Shown: in pieces, positions 11,029 to 22,757 of the stretch
Layout: each line of letters begins with the position of its first letter
How positions within the stretch are numbered: position 1 is the first letter of the stretch
The notes under the pieces: generated by a model
Database searches by the model: none
What the model saw: only the letters and a program-made list of their open reading frames with translations
What the model was told of the DNA's origin: nothing
Assembly: GCF_026210795.1 (NCBI RefSeq)
Contig: NC_089431.1
Span: forward strand, 3,348,001 to 3,412,000
DNA length: 64,000 nucleotides
Reading direction: 5' to 3'
From: Rhizophagus irregularis
Lineage: Eukaryota > Glomeromycota > Glomeromycetes > Glomerales > Glomeraceae
Made by a program: the position numbers and the translations under genes

Positions 11029-11912
11029 ATATTTGAAGAAAGTAATTTTTTATTGATAATTTATTATCTTTATTACTTTTTATTTCATATACAATATGTT
11101 ATAATATATAACTATATTATTATTTTTTTTTTTTTTTACAATAGATTATATTTCAAATATTGAATATATTGATATTCCATATATTTCATATAATAATCTT
11201 TTTTACGTTAGGTAAATTAAACTTTGCGAGGTGTGCGGATTTAACGTGGTGATTTGGTGATTTATTCTAAATGTATAGAAGGAGTATAGAAGGGCAGTAA
11301 GTAACAAACAACGAATTTTATACATTTAATAAATTACAAGTTGAGAAAACGAATTATACAGTATATCAAATAATAACGCTATTGACCTTATAAGAGAAAT
11401 AAGGTTTTTATGTCCGTTGGTGAATGGTGACTAAGATTTAATACCCGACATTCTTTCGAACCTTGAAAAATTCTATTTTTTAAAATTTCTTTGCCAACAA
11501 ATTCTTTATAAATTAAAGAAAATTTATTACGGAATTACTAATCAAAGTGTAAAATGAATCTAAATAAAGGTTTGTAATCTAGTGATTTAGATAACGGCGT
11601 GAGTTCACGTGTGGATGCATTTTTTTTTCTTGTCACCGATGTTTTTTATCTTCATAAATATATGACAAGTAAAAAATCCTACTTAATTGTCACATAGATG
11701 ATTGAAACTAATTGGTAGATTTACTTTGCTCATCCATCGTGAAAATAAATACAAGCTTAATCCTAAAAAGAGAATTATTCCGAAGTCCGTTGGCTTGATA
11801 CTTATATAATAAAGTCCAAAAAAATGATTTTTTTTCAAAGAAAAAAATAAATAAATAAATTCTCAAAGAATAATATTCAAATATCATATATACAAATATT
11901 TAAACATTTATA
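11029..11912. other. intergenic, no gene seen
   Basis: AT-rich spacer with T and A runs and an (AAAT)n stretch near 11845-11860. No splice-linked coding frame was recognised. Confidence 0.5.
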
Positions 11913-12209
11913 ATGTTCTCGTGTATTTGTCCAGCTTGTTTAATGGAGGAAGTTATCCCTCCTAAAATAACCAGCAAAAAAGAACGAAACATGAGATCAG
12001 GACATCCGCTAACTCCGTCTGTATCATATTCTTTTCTACAATCTTGGGAACATGATTCATTATTTACATTTGATAAATATACTATAAATATTTCAATAGG
12101 AATTTCATCATCTTCAAGCATAAGCAACGATTCAAGTAGTAGTGATAATGAAAGTGAAAATAGGTTTATTGAGAGAAATAAAATTAATGAAATTGATCAA
12201 AAGCCTTAA
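11913..12209 (+). CDS. hypothetical 98-aa Cys/Ser-containing protein
   Basis: Single open frame starting MFSCICPACL, with two Cys pairs at the N-terminus that could be lipidated or bind metal. A central folded-looking part (PLTPSVSYSFLQSWEHDSLF) is followed by a Ser/Asp/Asn run and a basic end. Codon use (Pro, Gly, Trp present, no long Lys/Asn runs) looks coding. There is no recognised family. The start is the first ATG, 14 bases after an A/T-rich leader. It may be a lineage-specific small protein. A partial gene with missed exons is not excluded. Confidence 0.45.
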   Translation: MFSCICPACLMEEVIPPKITSKKERNMRSGHPLTPSVSYSFLQSWEHDSLFTFDKYTINISIGISSSSSISNDSSSSDNESENRFIERNKINEIDQKP

Positions 12210-12425
12210 ATTCATTTATTACACTTTTTAAGTTAATTTTTTCATTATTAGATTGTTTTATATACAAATAATATAATATATATTGATTTTTTTAAATTTA
12301 TATTAAATAATTATTTTATTCTTTTATGCAAAAATTAATTTTATAGATTAAATTTTATATAATATTAAATAATAAATTCATAATCTTCCAATCCTCAAAT
12401 ACAATTATTTTTATAAGACAGTAAA

Positions 12426-13105
12426 CAGTCAGAACTCGATATAACGAACCCTCCTTTGGGTCGTTATATCGAATATTTTATAAAGCAAATATTTCTATTA
12501 TACCGATTTATATATTAAAAAGTATAAAAATCGGTACATCTAAAAAATATATCAATATAAAATCACGTTTATAATAGGCCAGTTCATAATTGATTGAACG
12601 GTCGGTTGCACTAAAAATTCAGACCAATAAAATTTAACTGTAGAATGATCAACTGACCGTTCAACGTGAACCACCAAAAACGTAGGTCGTTTTGGTCGAG
12701 TAGACAAAAATACTGACAAAAATAAACAAAGCCATAACTATTGGTTGCCTTATGTTTATCAATCAAACCAATTCAAAATTGAACTTTGATCATGAGATTA
12801 GTGTAACATGACCAAAAAAGCCGATCGAACAATTATGAACTGGCCTAATATCAATAGTTCAATACAATGTTATCATACCAGATACAGAAACTTGTAAATA
12901 GATACATCGAAAATTGAGACTCAGAGATATCAGGCGTTGAATAGTGCCGGCCGAGGCTAAGTTAATTCCGGCCGGAATTAGGATGGTATCGGTTTATATA
13001 AAGTATGACTGGTTTATGATTAACTTCGTTATATGCAAAGTCGATAAAATTAATTATAGATGGTTTTGGTATAAGAATAAGGTTCATTATATCGAGTTAT
13101 GACTG
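12426..13105. mobile_element. pogo/Tigger-like non-autonomous TIR element (680 bp)
   Basis: Terminal inverted repeats of about 25 bp: CAGTCAGAACTCGATATAAC at the left and, on the other strand, CAGTCATAACTCGATATAAT at the right. CAGT ends are usual for pogo-type elements, which duplicate TA on insertion. TA is present at the right flank (13106-13107); the left flank is AA, so that target copy has changed. It has no transposase ORF and carries another element inside it. Confidence 0.75.
12577..12845. mobile_element. nested 269-bp TIR element inside the pogo-like element
   Basis: Ends are GGCCAGTTCATAATTG and its inverted copy CAATTATGAACTGGCC, flanked by TA on both sides (12575-12576, 12846-12847). 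No coding capacity. It must be younger than its host element. Confidence 0.7.
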
Positions 13106-13823
13106 TATATACTATATTGTAATATAATTTTCATCCATGGTGTAAATAGTTTTACTTCCACTTTACTCTGACATGAAAAATTACCCAACTTCATTTCACC
13201 GAAATGCCATTTTACGACATGAAAATTACTCGATTTGCCATCGCTCCATACTACGTTTTCACATGATATATAATTATTACTTATTCAGTAAAATTTTTCG
13301 TTTTTTAGTGATCAGTAAAATGGATGAATACGCTTATTTTCTTGAAGATATCTAGACGCTTAACTGAACATCAAAGTTTAAATATAATATACGTTTCAAC
13401 GAATTACTATTTTGCCAATGCCCAATACCCAGCATCGACATAGTATTGAAATGATCATGAATTTTTGCCTTTAAAGTTTTTTGATACCAACAAATATTTT
13501 CCCAGAATCCCTTACGAGAAGCGTGGCTATCAAAAGAAAGTGTAATTCATTAAATACTATTGAAAAATTTCATCAAAACTTTACTATATGCGAATAAACT
13601 GTTTAGTTTAATCATTAAAATTTCTTAACAGTATAATTCTGTTGTAACACACGTCACGTAGATCAACTCCCATCAATCCACAATAATTACAATAATTACG
13701 AGGTGTTTTTCGACCACGTCCACCAACTTCTGTAACTTTTTCAAAGTGCTTACAGTTGGAATAAGTTACAGACGTCTTCTGATGGTGGTCTTCCACGAGA
13801 AATAATTTTAAAAAAGCTGTTTT
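13106..13823. other. intergenic with possible zinc-finger relic
   Basis: No intact gene. On the minus strand, 13608-13796 reads a short frame with CKH and YCNYCG cysteine motifs after a basic stretch GGRGRKTPR, which could be a remnant of a BED-type zinc-finger or transposase gene. The rest is AT-rich. Confidence 0.25.
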
Positions 13824-15354
13824 GTACCCCGGGTATAGCCTATTACCAGGACCCCGGAAAATGCTTATATATGTAAGGTACCAAGGTGCTTAGCCAACAT
13901 AGTAAAGTTTTATGATGTAAGAATTTTATAATGCTTAATTTTAAGAAAATTTTATACTATGTAAGATAATTAAATTGCATATTTTTGGTATTATTTTAAA
14001 ATACTAAGAGTTTTTAGTTGCTTATTTTTCATATTTATATAACTTTTTAAAATATTATATATTGAATTTATAATTAATTTTTATTTATTTTCACTAACGG
14101 TGTGTGTTAATTTTGTACTACATTTCACAATTTTATATAAATACATAAACAAAAATTTTTTTTTTGATGAAATTTCATTTTTTTTTTCAATGTTTTATTA
14201 ATTATCTGTCAATAGTATCTTTTGAATTTTTATTAAACTCAGTGTATTATTTTTAATATAAAATTACTATATTATACATGTTTATTTTGTTAAATAAAAT
14301 TACTATAAATATGTTTTACTTTAAAATATAATTTCACTACTCACCGCTTTGGTTATATCAAATTATCTTTTATGTTTAAGTAAGTTTATTCAGCAAGTTA
14401 AATCTACTTGTATTTTAAGGCTAAGTATGATATTTATATAGAAAAGCATATTTTTTTTAACGGTAATAACTTTTAAATTTTTCACTTTTTCGTTTATAAC
14501 TTCAGAGCGTAATTACACCACTTCAGTCAAATGAAATCGGTTTCTAAATTAATTGAAAGTTGTTCAGCAAGGTCGAAACTACCTATATATTAATTTTCAT
14601 GAGTGTGGGTATAATACTTATGGAGAAAAGTGCATTTTTCATAACGGTACTAACTTCCGAATTTTTCATTTCTCCGTTTACAACTTCAGAGCGTAATTAC
14701 ACCTCTTTGGTCAAATGAAATCGACTTTCTAAATTAATTGAAAATTGTTCAGCAAGGTCGAAACTACTTATATATTAATTTTCATGAGTGTGGGTATAAT
14801 ACTTATGGAGAAAAGTGCATTTTTCATAACGGTACTAACTTCCGAATTTTTCGTTTCTCCGTTTACAACTTCAGAGCGTAATTACACCTCTTTGGTCAAA
14901 TGAAATCGACTTTCTAAATTAATTGAAAATTGTTCAGCAAGGTCGAAACTACCTACATATTAATTTTTATGGGTGTAAGTATAATACTTATGGAGAAATT
15001 TACATTTTTTGTAATAGTATTAATTTCGAATTTTTCTTTTACTGTTTATTAACTTTATTAATTGAATATTGTTAATCTACTTGTATATTATGTTTAGTTT
15101 AGCTTCACAACATATTTAAAATTGGATTTAATAAAATATATTAATTAATAAATATATTTTATAAATTATGTGTTATAATAAAAATTTAATTAGGTTAGAA
15201 GATTGATTTGCTTATTTTTATATAATTTTTAAGGTTAGATATCAACAATGCTTAGCGATCATAGTAAAAACCTATGCTTAGAGCTACTAATAAAAAATAT
15301 TTTTGGGACCTTACCTATATAAGTATTTTCCAGGGTCCTCTATTATCTGGGTAC
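13824..15354. mobile_element. 1.5-kb TIR element with internal tandem repeats
   Basis: Imperfect inverted repeats of about 55 bp bound the element: the left end GTACCCCGGGTATAGCC leads into GGACCCCGGAAAATGC, and the right end read on the minus strand is GTACCCAGATAATA leading into GGACCCTGGAAAATAC. No transposase ORF. The interior is AT-rich and carries a ~185-bp tandem repeat. The class is not assigned because a target duplication is not clear. Confidence 0.65.
14440..15040. repeat. ~185-bp tandem repeat, about three copies
   Basis: Copies are anchored by the motif CTTCAGAGCGTAATTACACC and by GTTCAGCAAGGTCGAAACTA, at a spacing of 184-185 bp. The middle two copies are nearly identical, while the first and the last partial copy are diverged. 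All lie inside the TIR element. Confidence 0.8.
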
Positions 15355-15990
15355 AGATTTTTAACCCGTACCCCTCAGAATTTGATTGGTCCACACAATA
15401 GAAAGAAAAATTATTTTTCATTTATTCACTTAAGAAATTTTGCACGATGTTGATCTCAAGAATACAAGCTTCGCTTCATCCGTTGTGTAGTCAGGAAGGA
15501 AAAGTCAGCGCATCATTTTGTCGTTTTTCATTCCCAATAAAATATTTTCTTAAAGCAACTTTTCCTCTTCAGTGAAACCAAAACTATTAATCAGTGTTCT
15601 GAGAGTTTGTATTGCACTAGTGGACATTTTTTCGGTTCGATAAGTAAGAAAAGATTTGCAAAACTGAAAAAAAAACCCTGATATATCAATCTGTGCGACG
15701 ATCATTGATCAATTATGCAACTAACTATCACACCATAAAAAAAGGGGGAATCTTAACCTGTTCCAGTTTACACTCTTTATCCTGTGCCCCCTTAAAATGA
15801 TGGTTGTATTCTTATAAGGTTAAGCAGATAGAAATAAAATCTGAAACCAGCAAAGAATTTTTACATTTTACTCGATAATTCAAAAATTCACAAACTTGAA
15901 AAATTAAAAATCCAGAAACAATATTAAAAGTCAAAATGTATGATTTGTTTCAAATAAATATTTTATTTATTAATTAGCAATTTTTACTTT
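15355..15990. other. intergenic, no gene seen
   Basis: A short minus-strand frame at about 15552-15627 (MSTSAIQTLRTLINSFGFTE) looks coding-like but stops after 25 codons, so it is at most a relic. Confidence 0.3.
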
Positions 15991-16391
15991 TAAATGATAA
16001 TCTAGGACACGTTTCAAAAAAAAGAATTAAAAATGGGATTGAAACCACTAGACCTTCTAAAAGGGCTGCATTAATATCACTTCAATAAAGTACATCTCAG
16101 GCTAATGAAGAAGAAAAGGAAAATAATTCTCAAGGTTTAGCTAAATACAACTTTTTTTAAAAAAAAATTTCCAAATTTTATTTGTTAATCAGGAAAAGAA
16201 AATGATCCTATAAATTTGTTACATTCAGAAAGTTTGGCGATATTCTTTAATTATGTTTTTTTTTTGTTTAATAAATATTTTATTATTTTATATATTAAAT
16301 TAAAAAAAAAACAATTTAGGTAAAGAAGATAATTCTATTGATACAACACCTCCTTCTTCATATTTGTTACTTTTTTCGAGAAAATTAAGTA
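15991..16391 (+). pseudogene. decayed gene fragment, family unknown
   Basis: Short coding-like stretches joined by plausible splice sites: ETTRPSKRAALISLQ, then a stop, then STSQANEEEKENNSQG before GTTTAG; a following exon with KENDPINLLHSESL; and another with KEDNSIDTTPPSSYLLLFS. Internal stops break it, and it is cut at 16391 by the insertion of a TIR element. No family is recognised. Confidence 0.35.
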
Positions 16392-16868
16392 CAGTCAGAC
16401 TCCCATATAGTCACCTAATTGGTTCCCATAAATCAGTGATTGTATAGGGGTGTGCTTATATACAGGTACTATATCTTAATTTTGGCCGAAATTAGTAAAT
16501 TATAATTTATAAAATTATGTGATCACTACGGATATTTCCTTTTTTGGTGATAGCCATTCCACAAAATTTTTTTTGCCAATTTTGTGTTGGAATGTCGTGT
16601 AACATTAATTCCTAAAAAGGAAAGAAAAAAATTATATGTTTCGTAATTCTGGGCGAAATTGCTTTTTGGCCGAAATTATGATATGATTAATAGAGGTCTA
16701 ATCACTAATAGAAATGATATATCCATTTGGGATTATGCGGTGATAGTGATTATAGTCAAATTGTGATTATAGAGGGGTAATTTGATAGTATTTAAAACCG
16801 TTTCTCAAAATCGAGTTCTTATAAAGAGGTGTGACTGTATAGGGTGTGACTGTATGGGGGTCTGACTG
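16392..16868. mobile_element. pogo-like non-autonomous element (477 bp) with TA target duplication
   Basis: TIRs CAGTCAGACTCCCATATAGT (left) and, from the other strand, CAGTCAGACCCCCATACAGT (right), flanked by TA at 16390-16391 and 16869-16870. The ends resemble those of the 12.4-kb element. No transposase frame. Internal copies of the GGTGTGACTGTAT motif near the right end form subterminal repeats. Confidence 0.75.
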
Positions 16869-17600
16869 TATACAAATACTGATGTTAAAGTTAATTATTT
16901 AATAGGTAGCAAATGTCCTTTTATTCTGATTTTTTACTCTATCCTCTTCCATCAAAAATTCACCTCTTATTAAATAAATCGCAAAACTAAATGGTAAAAA
17001 TCGTTAAATAATTAAAAACAAATTGAATTAATTTATTAGATAAGATTGGTTGTATTTAAGTTTATGGTAGCAAAAAGTATTTTGTATGGAATTGTATAGC
17101 ATACCATTGCATTTAATTATTAAAAAGCTATTGTTCTTAGTATCAAAATGGCACAAATGTCACCTTAGAAAATAAAATTTGGTAATCTCTACACTTGGTA
17201 TGTTCTCATAGAGATTATATATAAGTATAAGAATAAGGTGGCTTATATTCTCGTCTCTTTGTCATGTTTGCCAATAATACTGAATACTTACATAATCTTG
17301 TGCTTTTCTTTCTTGCTTCTTATTGTCAAACCCGCCCAAAGAACACATTTGCGTTACCTGTAGATCGACCTATTGATGGTCAACTCGATATGGCTTGACT
17401 TTTTTGATCGTTATTTCGTGACTTACACTTCTTTCCTGGCTGTATTATCTTGTCTTCAGGCTAAACAAGGGCTCTTTCACCTTCCCTTTATAATGAAAAT
17501 AATGAAACGTTAAAATGGAGAAAGCACATGAAAGGTTACCTTTGAATCTTTTTCAATAGTGAAATATTATTCGGTTATGTTTCATAGCTTTTTTCTTTAT
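16869..17600. other. intergenic, no gene seen
   Basis: AT-rich sequence. Possible 5' remnants of the kinase pseudogene that follows may lie here, but no readable domain was found. Confidence 0.4.
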
Positions 17601-17604
17601 CATA

Positions 17605-19142
17605 GAGTATCATGATACTGTTACAACTGGTCTTAAAGTGAATAGCCCCTTGGTTGGAGCCAATCCTGAAAATTTTCTCAAGGATCAACAAATGAACCTA
17701 ATCCTTAATGGTTGACCGCTTGCTAACACTGGTCCTCCAATTACTATTTATAATAGTGCCTTTAGCCTATTCCTTAATAATTTTAGTGATGAAAACCTGG
17801 AAATACCTCCTGATTTTTTTGGGATGGGCCGATAAACTTATTCTTAATGCAACAAAAATCAATGAATATGAGGAAGAACATAATGAAAGAATGAGAAAGA
17901 TATTTTCAGAAAAATTGGGCACCATATTGGTTGAATATAAAAAAAACAGACAAAAATGCAAGAGTAATGGAGTGCTTACAACTTCATTAGGCACACTTAT
18001 TGCTTATTTGGAAATATTGGAAGGAAAAAATGAGATTGAAACAGACAAAAATGATCCTATTATTCAAGAAGCATTGTATTATAGAGATTACTGGTCTCAG
18101 GATAATGTATGTATAATTTAAATCCTTAGATTAATGCTATGCAAATCTATGTGTTTATGTAATTGATATTTTCCATCCAAGTTGAAAAAATCAGAAATTG
18201 TTGTTGTTTCCATCTTTCATTATCACCGTGGCCGGCCCATGGTTTTATATTCTTGGAGGCGTCTTCCTTAACAGGGCAGTAGTTGAACTATTGACGGACT
18301 TCATTCCTCTCGCAATAAATTTATGAGTTTTTGATAAAAAGAAACAAATTACTCAACTTTTTTATTCGCTATACCAAGCACTTCGACTTCTTAATAATTT
18401 TTACCAAAATTTAGGTGTGGAGAGATCGGTAGATCATCAATTTTTTCCTTATGTTTGCCAATTCCAATCTGATGGAAATAATATTATTTCTTTCACTGAC
18501 ATATATGAACTATCAGATGATCCTACAAGAATAATCTGGAAAGGTACTGATGAAAATGCAAATCGATTGTAATAAAATATATGTCCAAATACTGTGTTGC
18601 TGCCCATAACATCTGTGCAACTGCTGATTTCGCCCCTAAATTATTATATTGCAGTGATGACGCTGAAGCAAGAGGATTTAGGATGATTATCATGGAATAC
18701 CTTGATGGTACTGCACTTGACCAAAGATTTAATAAAGGAGATACCATAGATGTGTCTCATAGTTTGACTATTTATAGAGATGTGAAGTTTGCTATTAATG
18801 AACTACATAATAAAAACTTTGTGTTTGCAAATCTTCGCCCTCCAAACATTCTGATCTTTGGAACAGGGAAGAACTGCATACTAACCTCATTGACTTTGAT
18901 TGGTGTGGAAGACACGATGTGGACAGTTATCCATCATCAATGAATGAGGATATACAATGGCCTCAGGGGCAGAACCATGTGCCTTACTCAAAAAAGCTCA
19001 TGATCGTTATTGGCTTGATGTGTTGCGCGAATTTTTTAGGTATGTTCTCTTCCTCTCATTTAATTTTCTATGCATAATATTGACTTTATACTTTATGTTT
19101 CAGTCTGTCAGATGATGAAGTTACGGATGAAGCACTGGCTTG
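17605..19142 (+). pseudogene. fungal-type protein kinase-like pseudogene (effector-kinase type)
   Basis: Blocks of one kinase-like protein can be read in order but in different frames. They are NPLVGANPENFLKDQQ; a TGA stop; GPPITIYNSAFSLFL; a frame change in a T run at about 17812-17818; WADKLILNATKINEY to IIQEALYYRDYWSQDN; a separate exon with AGPWFYILGGVFLNRAVVE; FAPKLLYC and MIIMEYLDG; FVFANLRPPNILI, matching the VFxDLRPPNI catalytic loop with Asp replaced by Asn; LIDFDWCGRHDVDSYP in another frame; and a last exon ending LSDDEVTDEALA. This order is that of the fungal FunK1-like kinases, also found as the kinase module of Crinkler-type proteins. At least four lesions make it non-functional as read. 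Single-base changes in homopolymers could be sequencing errors, but the TGA and the catalytic Asp loss are not of that kind. Confidence 0.75.
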
Positions 19143-19540
19143 AATTTGATTTGGGAACATAGTAGAGTTTGGGCTACAACATTTACATTCACTGCTAATT
19201 TGTTCATTATATGTAGGTATACAGTCTGTCAGATAAGGTTGGTTGCCATAAGTAGCGATTATTATATATTGAATTACAACCCTTAGCGGTTGTAATATTG
19301 TAATATTATAAACGTAAGCTGTAAATTGGCTGTAAATACTACACTATTGTGGTTACTTAAAAGATGGTAATTCTCTGATAGTCCATTTAAATTCCGTATT
19401 TATATTGCTGAAATTACTGAAAGAATCCGGATTGCTACTCAACCGGTTACTATTCCGAAAAAATTCCTGAATATTTACGGAACCCAAACAAAATCACGGA
19501 ATTATAACGGAAATATTCTGGAGTGTCATTTTTTATAGGG
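19143..19540. other. intergenic with truncated CCCTRTAAAAA-type element end
   Basis: From about 19430 the sequence resembles the short elements at 31289 and 54155 (TATTTACGG and ACGGAA motifs) and ends TTTTTTATAGGG at 19540, which is the right terminus of that family. It abuts the Sel1 relic. No convincing left end was found. Confidence 0.4.
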
Positions 19541-20370
19541 TAATACTCCTACATATTTTTGTGCTACTGCATGATATTCACCAGCTGATTTCAAATACCA
19601 TTCAAATGATTTCGTTTCATTTTTATCTGTTCCTATTCCGCTTGCATAACAAAGTCTTAAATTACATTGTTTGCTAGGACATCCCGCAAATGCTGATTCA
19701 GGTACCATTCAAATGCTTTTGTTTCGCTTTATCTGTTCCTATATCATATTGGTAACAACCTCCCAAATTAGTGTGTACTTCGACACATCTTGATTTCATA
19801 TACCACTTTATTTGATCTTTATTTTCTTTATTTATTCCAATACCATTTCCATAACAATAACCTAAATAATATTTCAACATTTCCACCTTCAACTGATTTC
19901 AGCAGGTATCATTTAAATGCTTTTATTTTATTTTTATCTGTTCCTATACTATTTTCATAACAATATCCTAAGTTACATTGTCCTTCAATATTTCCACCTT
20001 CAAATAATTATATTATTATTTCTTAATAAAATAAATGAATAATTGTCACCTTTAATTAAACATAATTTGTTAAAATCTTTATTAAAAGAAGAATCATTTT
20101 CAATTTCATTATTAATAGATAAAAAATATAAATTTATTGCTTTTTCTTTATCTATATCACAATCAATACCAAAAAAATCCTATAAAACTTGTGAACCAAA
20201 ATTCATTATCTTGAGAACTTTTTCAGGATTTTTGTTGTTACTTTCAAGAATATATTTTATCCATTTATTTGAAATTTTTTCAAAATTATTAAAAATCTTG
20301 TTTCAATAATTTTATAATAAAAATTTTTTAAAAAATTTTCACCATCTCTAAAATTATTAATATTCTTCAT
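19541..20370 (-). pseudogene. Sel1-repeat gene relic
   Basis: Minus-strand remnant of the Sel1 family seen next door. The start region (ATG at 20370-20368, MKNINNFRDGENFLKNF) matches the paralogue at 24029. The N-terminal domain is then broken by frame changes, and three to four degenerate Sel1 repeats follow (LGYCYGNGIGINKENKDQ, ASGIGTDKNETKSFEWYLKS). The 3' end is cut by a CCCTRTAAAAA-type element end. It is about half the length of the intact copies. Confidence 0.75.
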
Positions 20371-20988
20371 CGCAATATTTATTTTTTTTTAAAAAAAAAA
20401 ATACGGAAGCAAGCTTGTGCAAGTCGGATCTAAACTTAATTAAATAAAATTGCTTGCTTCGTATTTGGTTGATACGTATTACGAAAAATATCCGCCATTG
20501 TGAAATTCTGAATTTGAATCATCAAAAGGAAAGATCACATGATTGTTTCTGGGACATCACCAACATATCTTGTTCTTGGTATTCCGCCAATTCGGCATTA
20601 CAGCGGTGTAATTGATTACACCCAAATGGCAAATGTCGAAATTAGTTACACCAACGTAAGGCGCCGTAATTGTGACTTGCTTTTTTTATAATCATGTACA
20701 GAAATTGTAACAAAAATTTTTTTTCTTTAAAATTACATTTTTTAAAAAAAATTTTATCAGATGATTTTTTATAAATGATAATGATATAAATATACATAAA
20801 CTACGCAGTTAATCTTTAAGCATAATAATTTCAACCAACAAAAAATTATTTGAACAATTCGACAATTTACAATTCGGCATTACCGGCATCACGCACAGCA
20901 TTACGGCAGCGTATCAAACATTACAATAAAGTAATTATTACGTCACCGTATTAATTCGGCATCATATATATAAAAAATTTTAGTTAAT
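20371..20988. other. Sel1 paralogue promoter copy and element remnant
   Basis: 20390-20560 is related to the sequence upstream of the intact Sel1 genes (GATCACATGATTGTTTCT block at about 20531). From 20570 to 20955 there is unrelated sequence bounded by inward copies of AATTCGGCATTAC/AATTCGGCATC, possibly a small inserted element. Confidence 0.4.
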
Positions 20989-22133
20989 TTAATCTTCAAT
21001 AATCATCCAATAAATATAATCTAATTTATCCTTTGCTTCTCTGATTCCATTATCTAATGCTTTTTTATACCAATAAATTGCTTTATCTTTATCTTTATCA
21101 GTTCCAATACCGTAATTATAGCAATCTCCTATATAATTTTGCGCTATTTCAAATTCATTTTCAGCAGACTTCAAATACCATTCAAATGCTTTATTGTCAT
21201 CTTTAGCCGTTCCTATACCATTTGCATAGCAAAAACCTAAATTACATTGTCCATTAGCGCATCCTGCAATAGCAGATTTTGTATACCATTCAAATGCTTT
21301 TTTGTTATCTTTAGCCGTTCCTATACCATTTGCATAGCAAAAACCTATCCTGCTATAGCAGATTTTGTATACCATTCAAATGCTTTTTTTTCATTTCTAT
21401 CTGTTCCTTTACCATACTTATAAAAATTTCCCATATTATTTTGTGCAGTTGAGTCATTTTCTATTGCAAGTTTTAAAATTCTTTTAAATTCTCTTTCATT
21501 TTTGTTCAGAATGATTTTAAAATATTTATTTTCAGACTTTAAAAACCATTTAAGTGCCTTTTTTTTATCCTTTCTTACTCCTTTTCCATCCATATAACAA
21601 ATTGCTAAATTATATTGTGCTTCTAAATCACCCTTTTTAGCTAACTTTAGGCTCATTGCTAATTTATTTTGTTTATAATTGATATCTAAAATAATATCTT
21701 TATAATAAAATAATGATAATAAATATTTTCCAATAATTATATTTTTATTTCTTAATGAAATAAATGAATAATCGAAATCTTCAATCAAACATAATTTATT
21801 AAAATCTTCATTATAAGAAGAATCATTTTCAATTTCATTATTAATAGATAAAAAATATAAAGTTAATGCTTTTTCTTTATCTATATCACAACCAATACCA
21901 AGTTGATAAAAAAATCCTATAAAACTTGTGAACCAAAATTTACTTTCTTTATGATTTTTTATTATCTTAAGAACTTTTTCAGAATTTTTATTGTTACTTT
22001 CAAGAATATATTTTATCCATTTATTTGAACTGTTTTCAAAATTATTTAAATCATTTGTTTCAATAATTTTATAATAAAAGCATATTAAAAAATTTTTTAA
22101 AAAATTCTCATCATTAAATTTAATATTCTTCAT
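20989..22133 (-). pseudogene. Sel1-repeat protein gene broken by a 22-bp deletion
   Basis: Starts MKNIKFNDENFLKNFLI at 22133 and is open for 262 codons: the shared N-terminal domain, then Sel1 repeats (LAICYMDGKGVRKDKKKALKWF, GNFYKYGKGTDRNEKKAFEWY). At the junction 21347/21348, 22 bases present in every other copy of this repeat (the NGQCN-coding part) are missing. The frame shifts straight into TAG. Downstream, 20989-21370 stays open in the shifted frame with three more intact repeats and the usual ending (KALDNGIREAKDKLD). The long intact downstream frame suggests the deletion is recent, or that the allele is polymorphic. Confidence 0.8.
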
Positions 22134-22757
22134 TTTTAATGTTTTTATTTATTATTTTTTTTTAAAGAAATATGGAAGAAAAAGAAAGCTCGTTGCATAC
22201 CATTATTTTATTTAAATTAGTTTAGTGATCAACATAATGCACTTGTATTTGGATATTTCAAAAATATTTATCTAATAAGGAAAGATCACATGATTGTTTC
22301 TGTGACATCACACTTTGGTAGCTAGTCCTAATTTAAAAAAAATAAATAAATTTTTTACACTCAATAAGATAACAACTATTTAATAGATGATTAATCATTC
22401 TATTGGCAACATTTCTTAGATGCGAACGATATAATCTTTCAAGTCCGAAAACTATGGTGCTAAGGTGTTTACACGTGACGTCTTGGGAAATCGTTGTTAA
22501 CACATAAAAGTCTGAGTCCATTTAGTGCTAGTAGTTGTAGCGTAATTTTACTACTAAGATAGTTCAGTTCGAAGGGTGGGGTCCTACATAACTGCTTTGA
22601 CTACCTTGTGGGATGAGATACGTAGTTCCAATTACCTGAATAGCTTCTGTAGTTACCTAGTATGCGCATGTTGTTAATGTAATAGATAACGTTCACTCCT
22701 CTTCTAGAAATAAAATAAAATCTGACTCCATTTAATAAATAATAGCCCTGTCTAACT
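22134..22757. promoter_or_regulatory. duplicated spacer and promoter between Sel1 genes
   Basis: Related block by block to 24030-24690 and, in part, 26160-26600: a purine-rich leader, ATTTTATTTAAATTAGTTTAG, the GATCACATGATTGTTTCTGTGACATCA block (22284-22310), then the ATTGGCAAC and GATATAATCTTTCAAGTC blocks. No gene. About 22540-22690 is not shared. Confidence 0.6.

Noticed and set aside
12430-13105. A host gene in the 12.4-13.1-kb interval
   Set aside because: Only short frames; the ends and flanks mark it as a transposable element.
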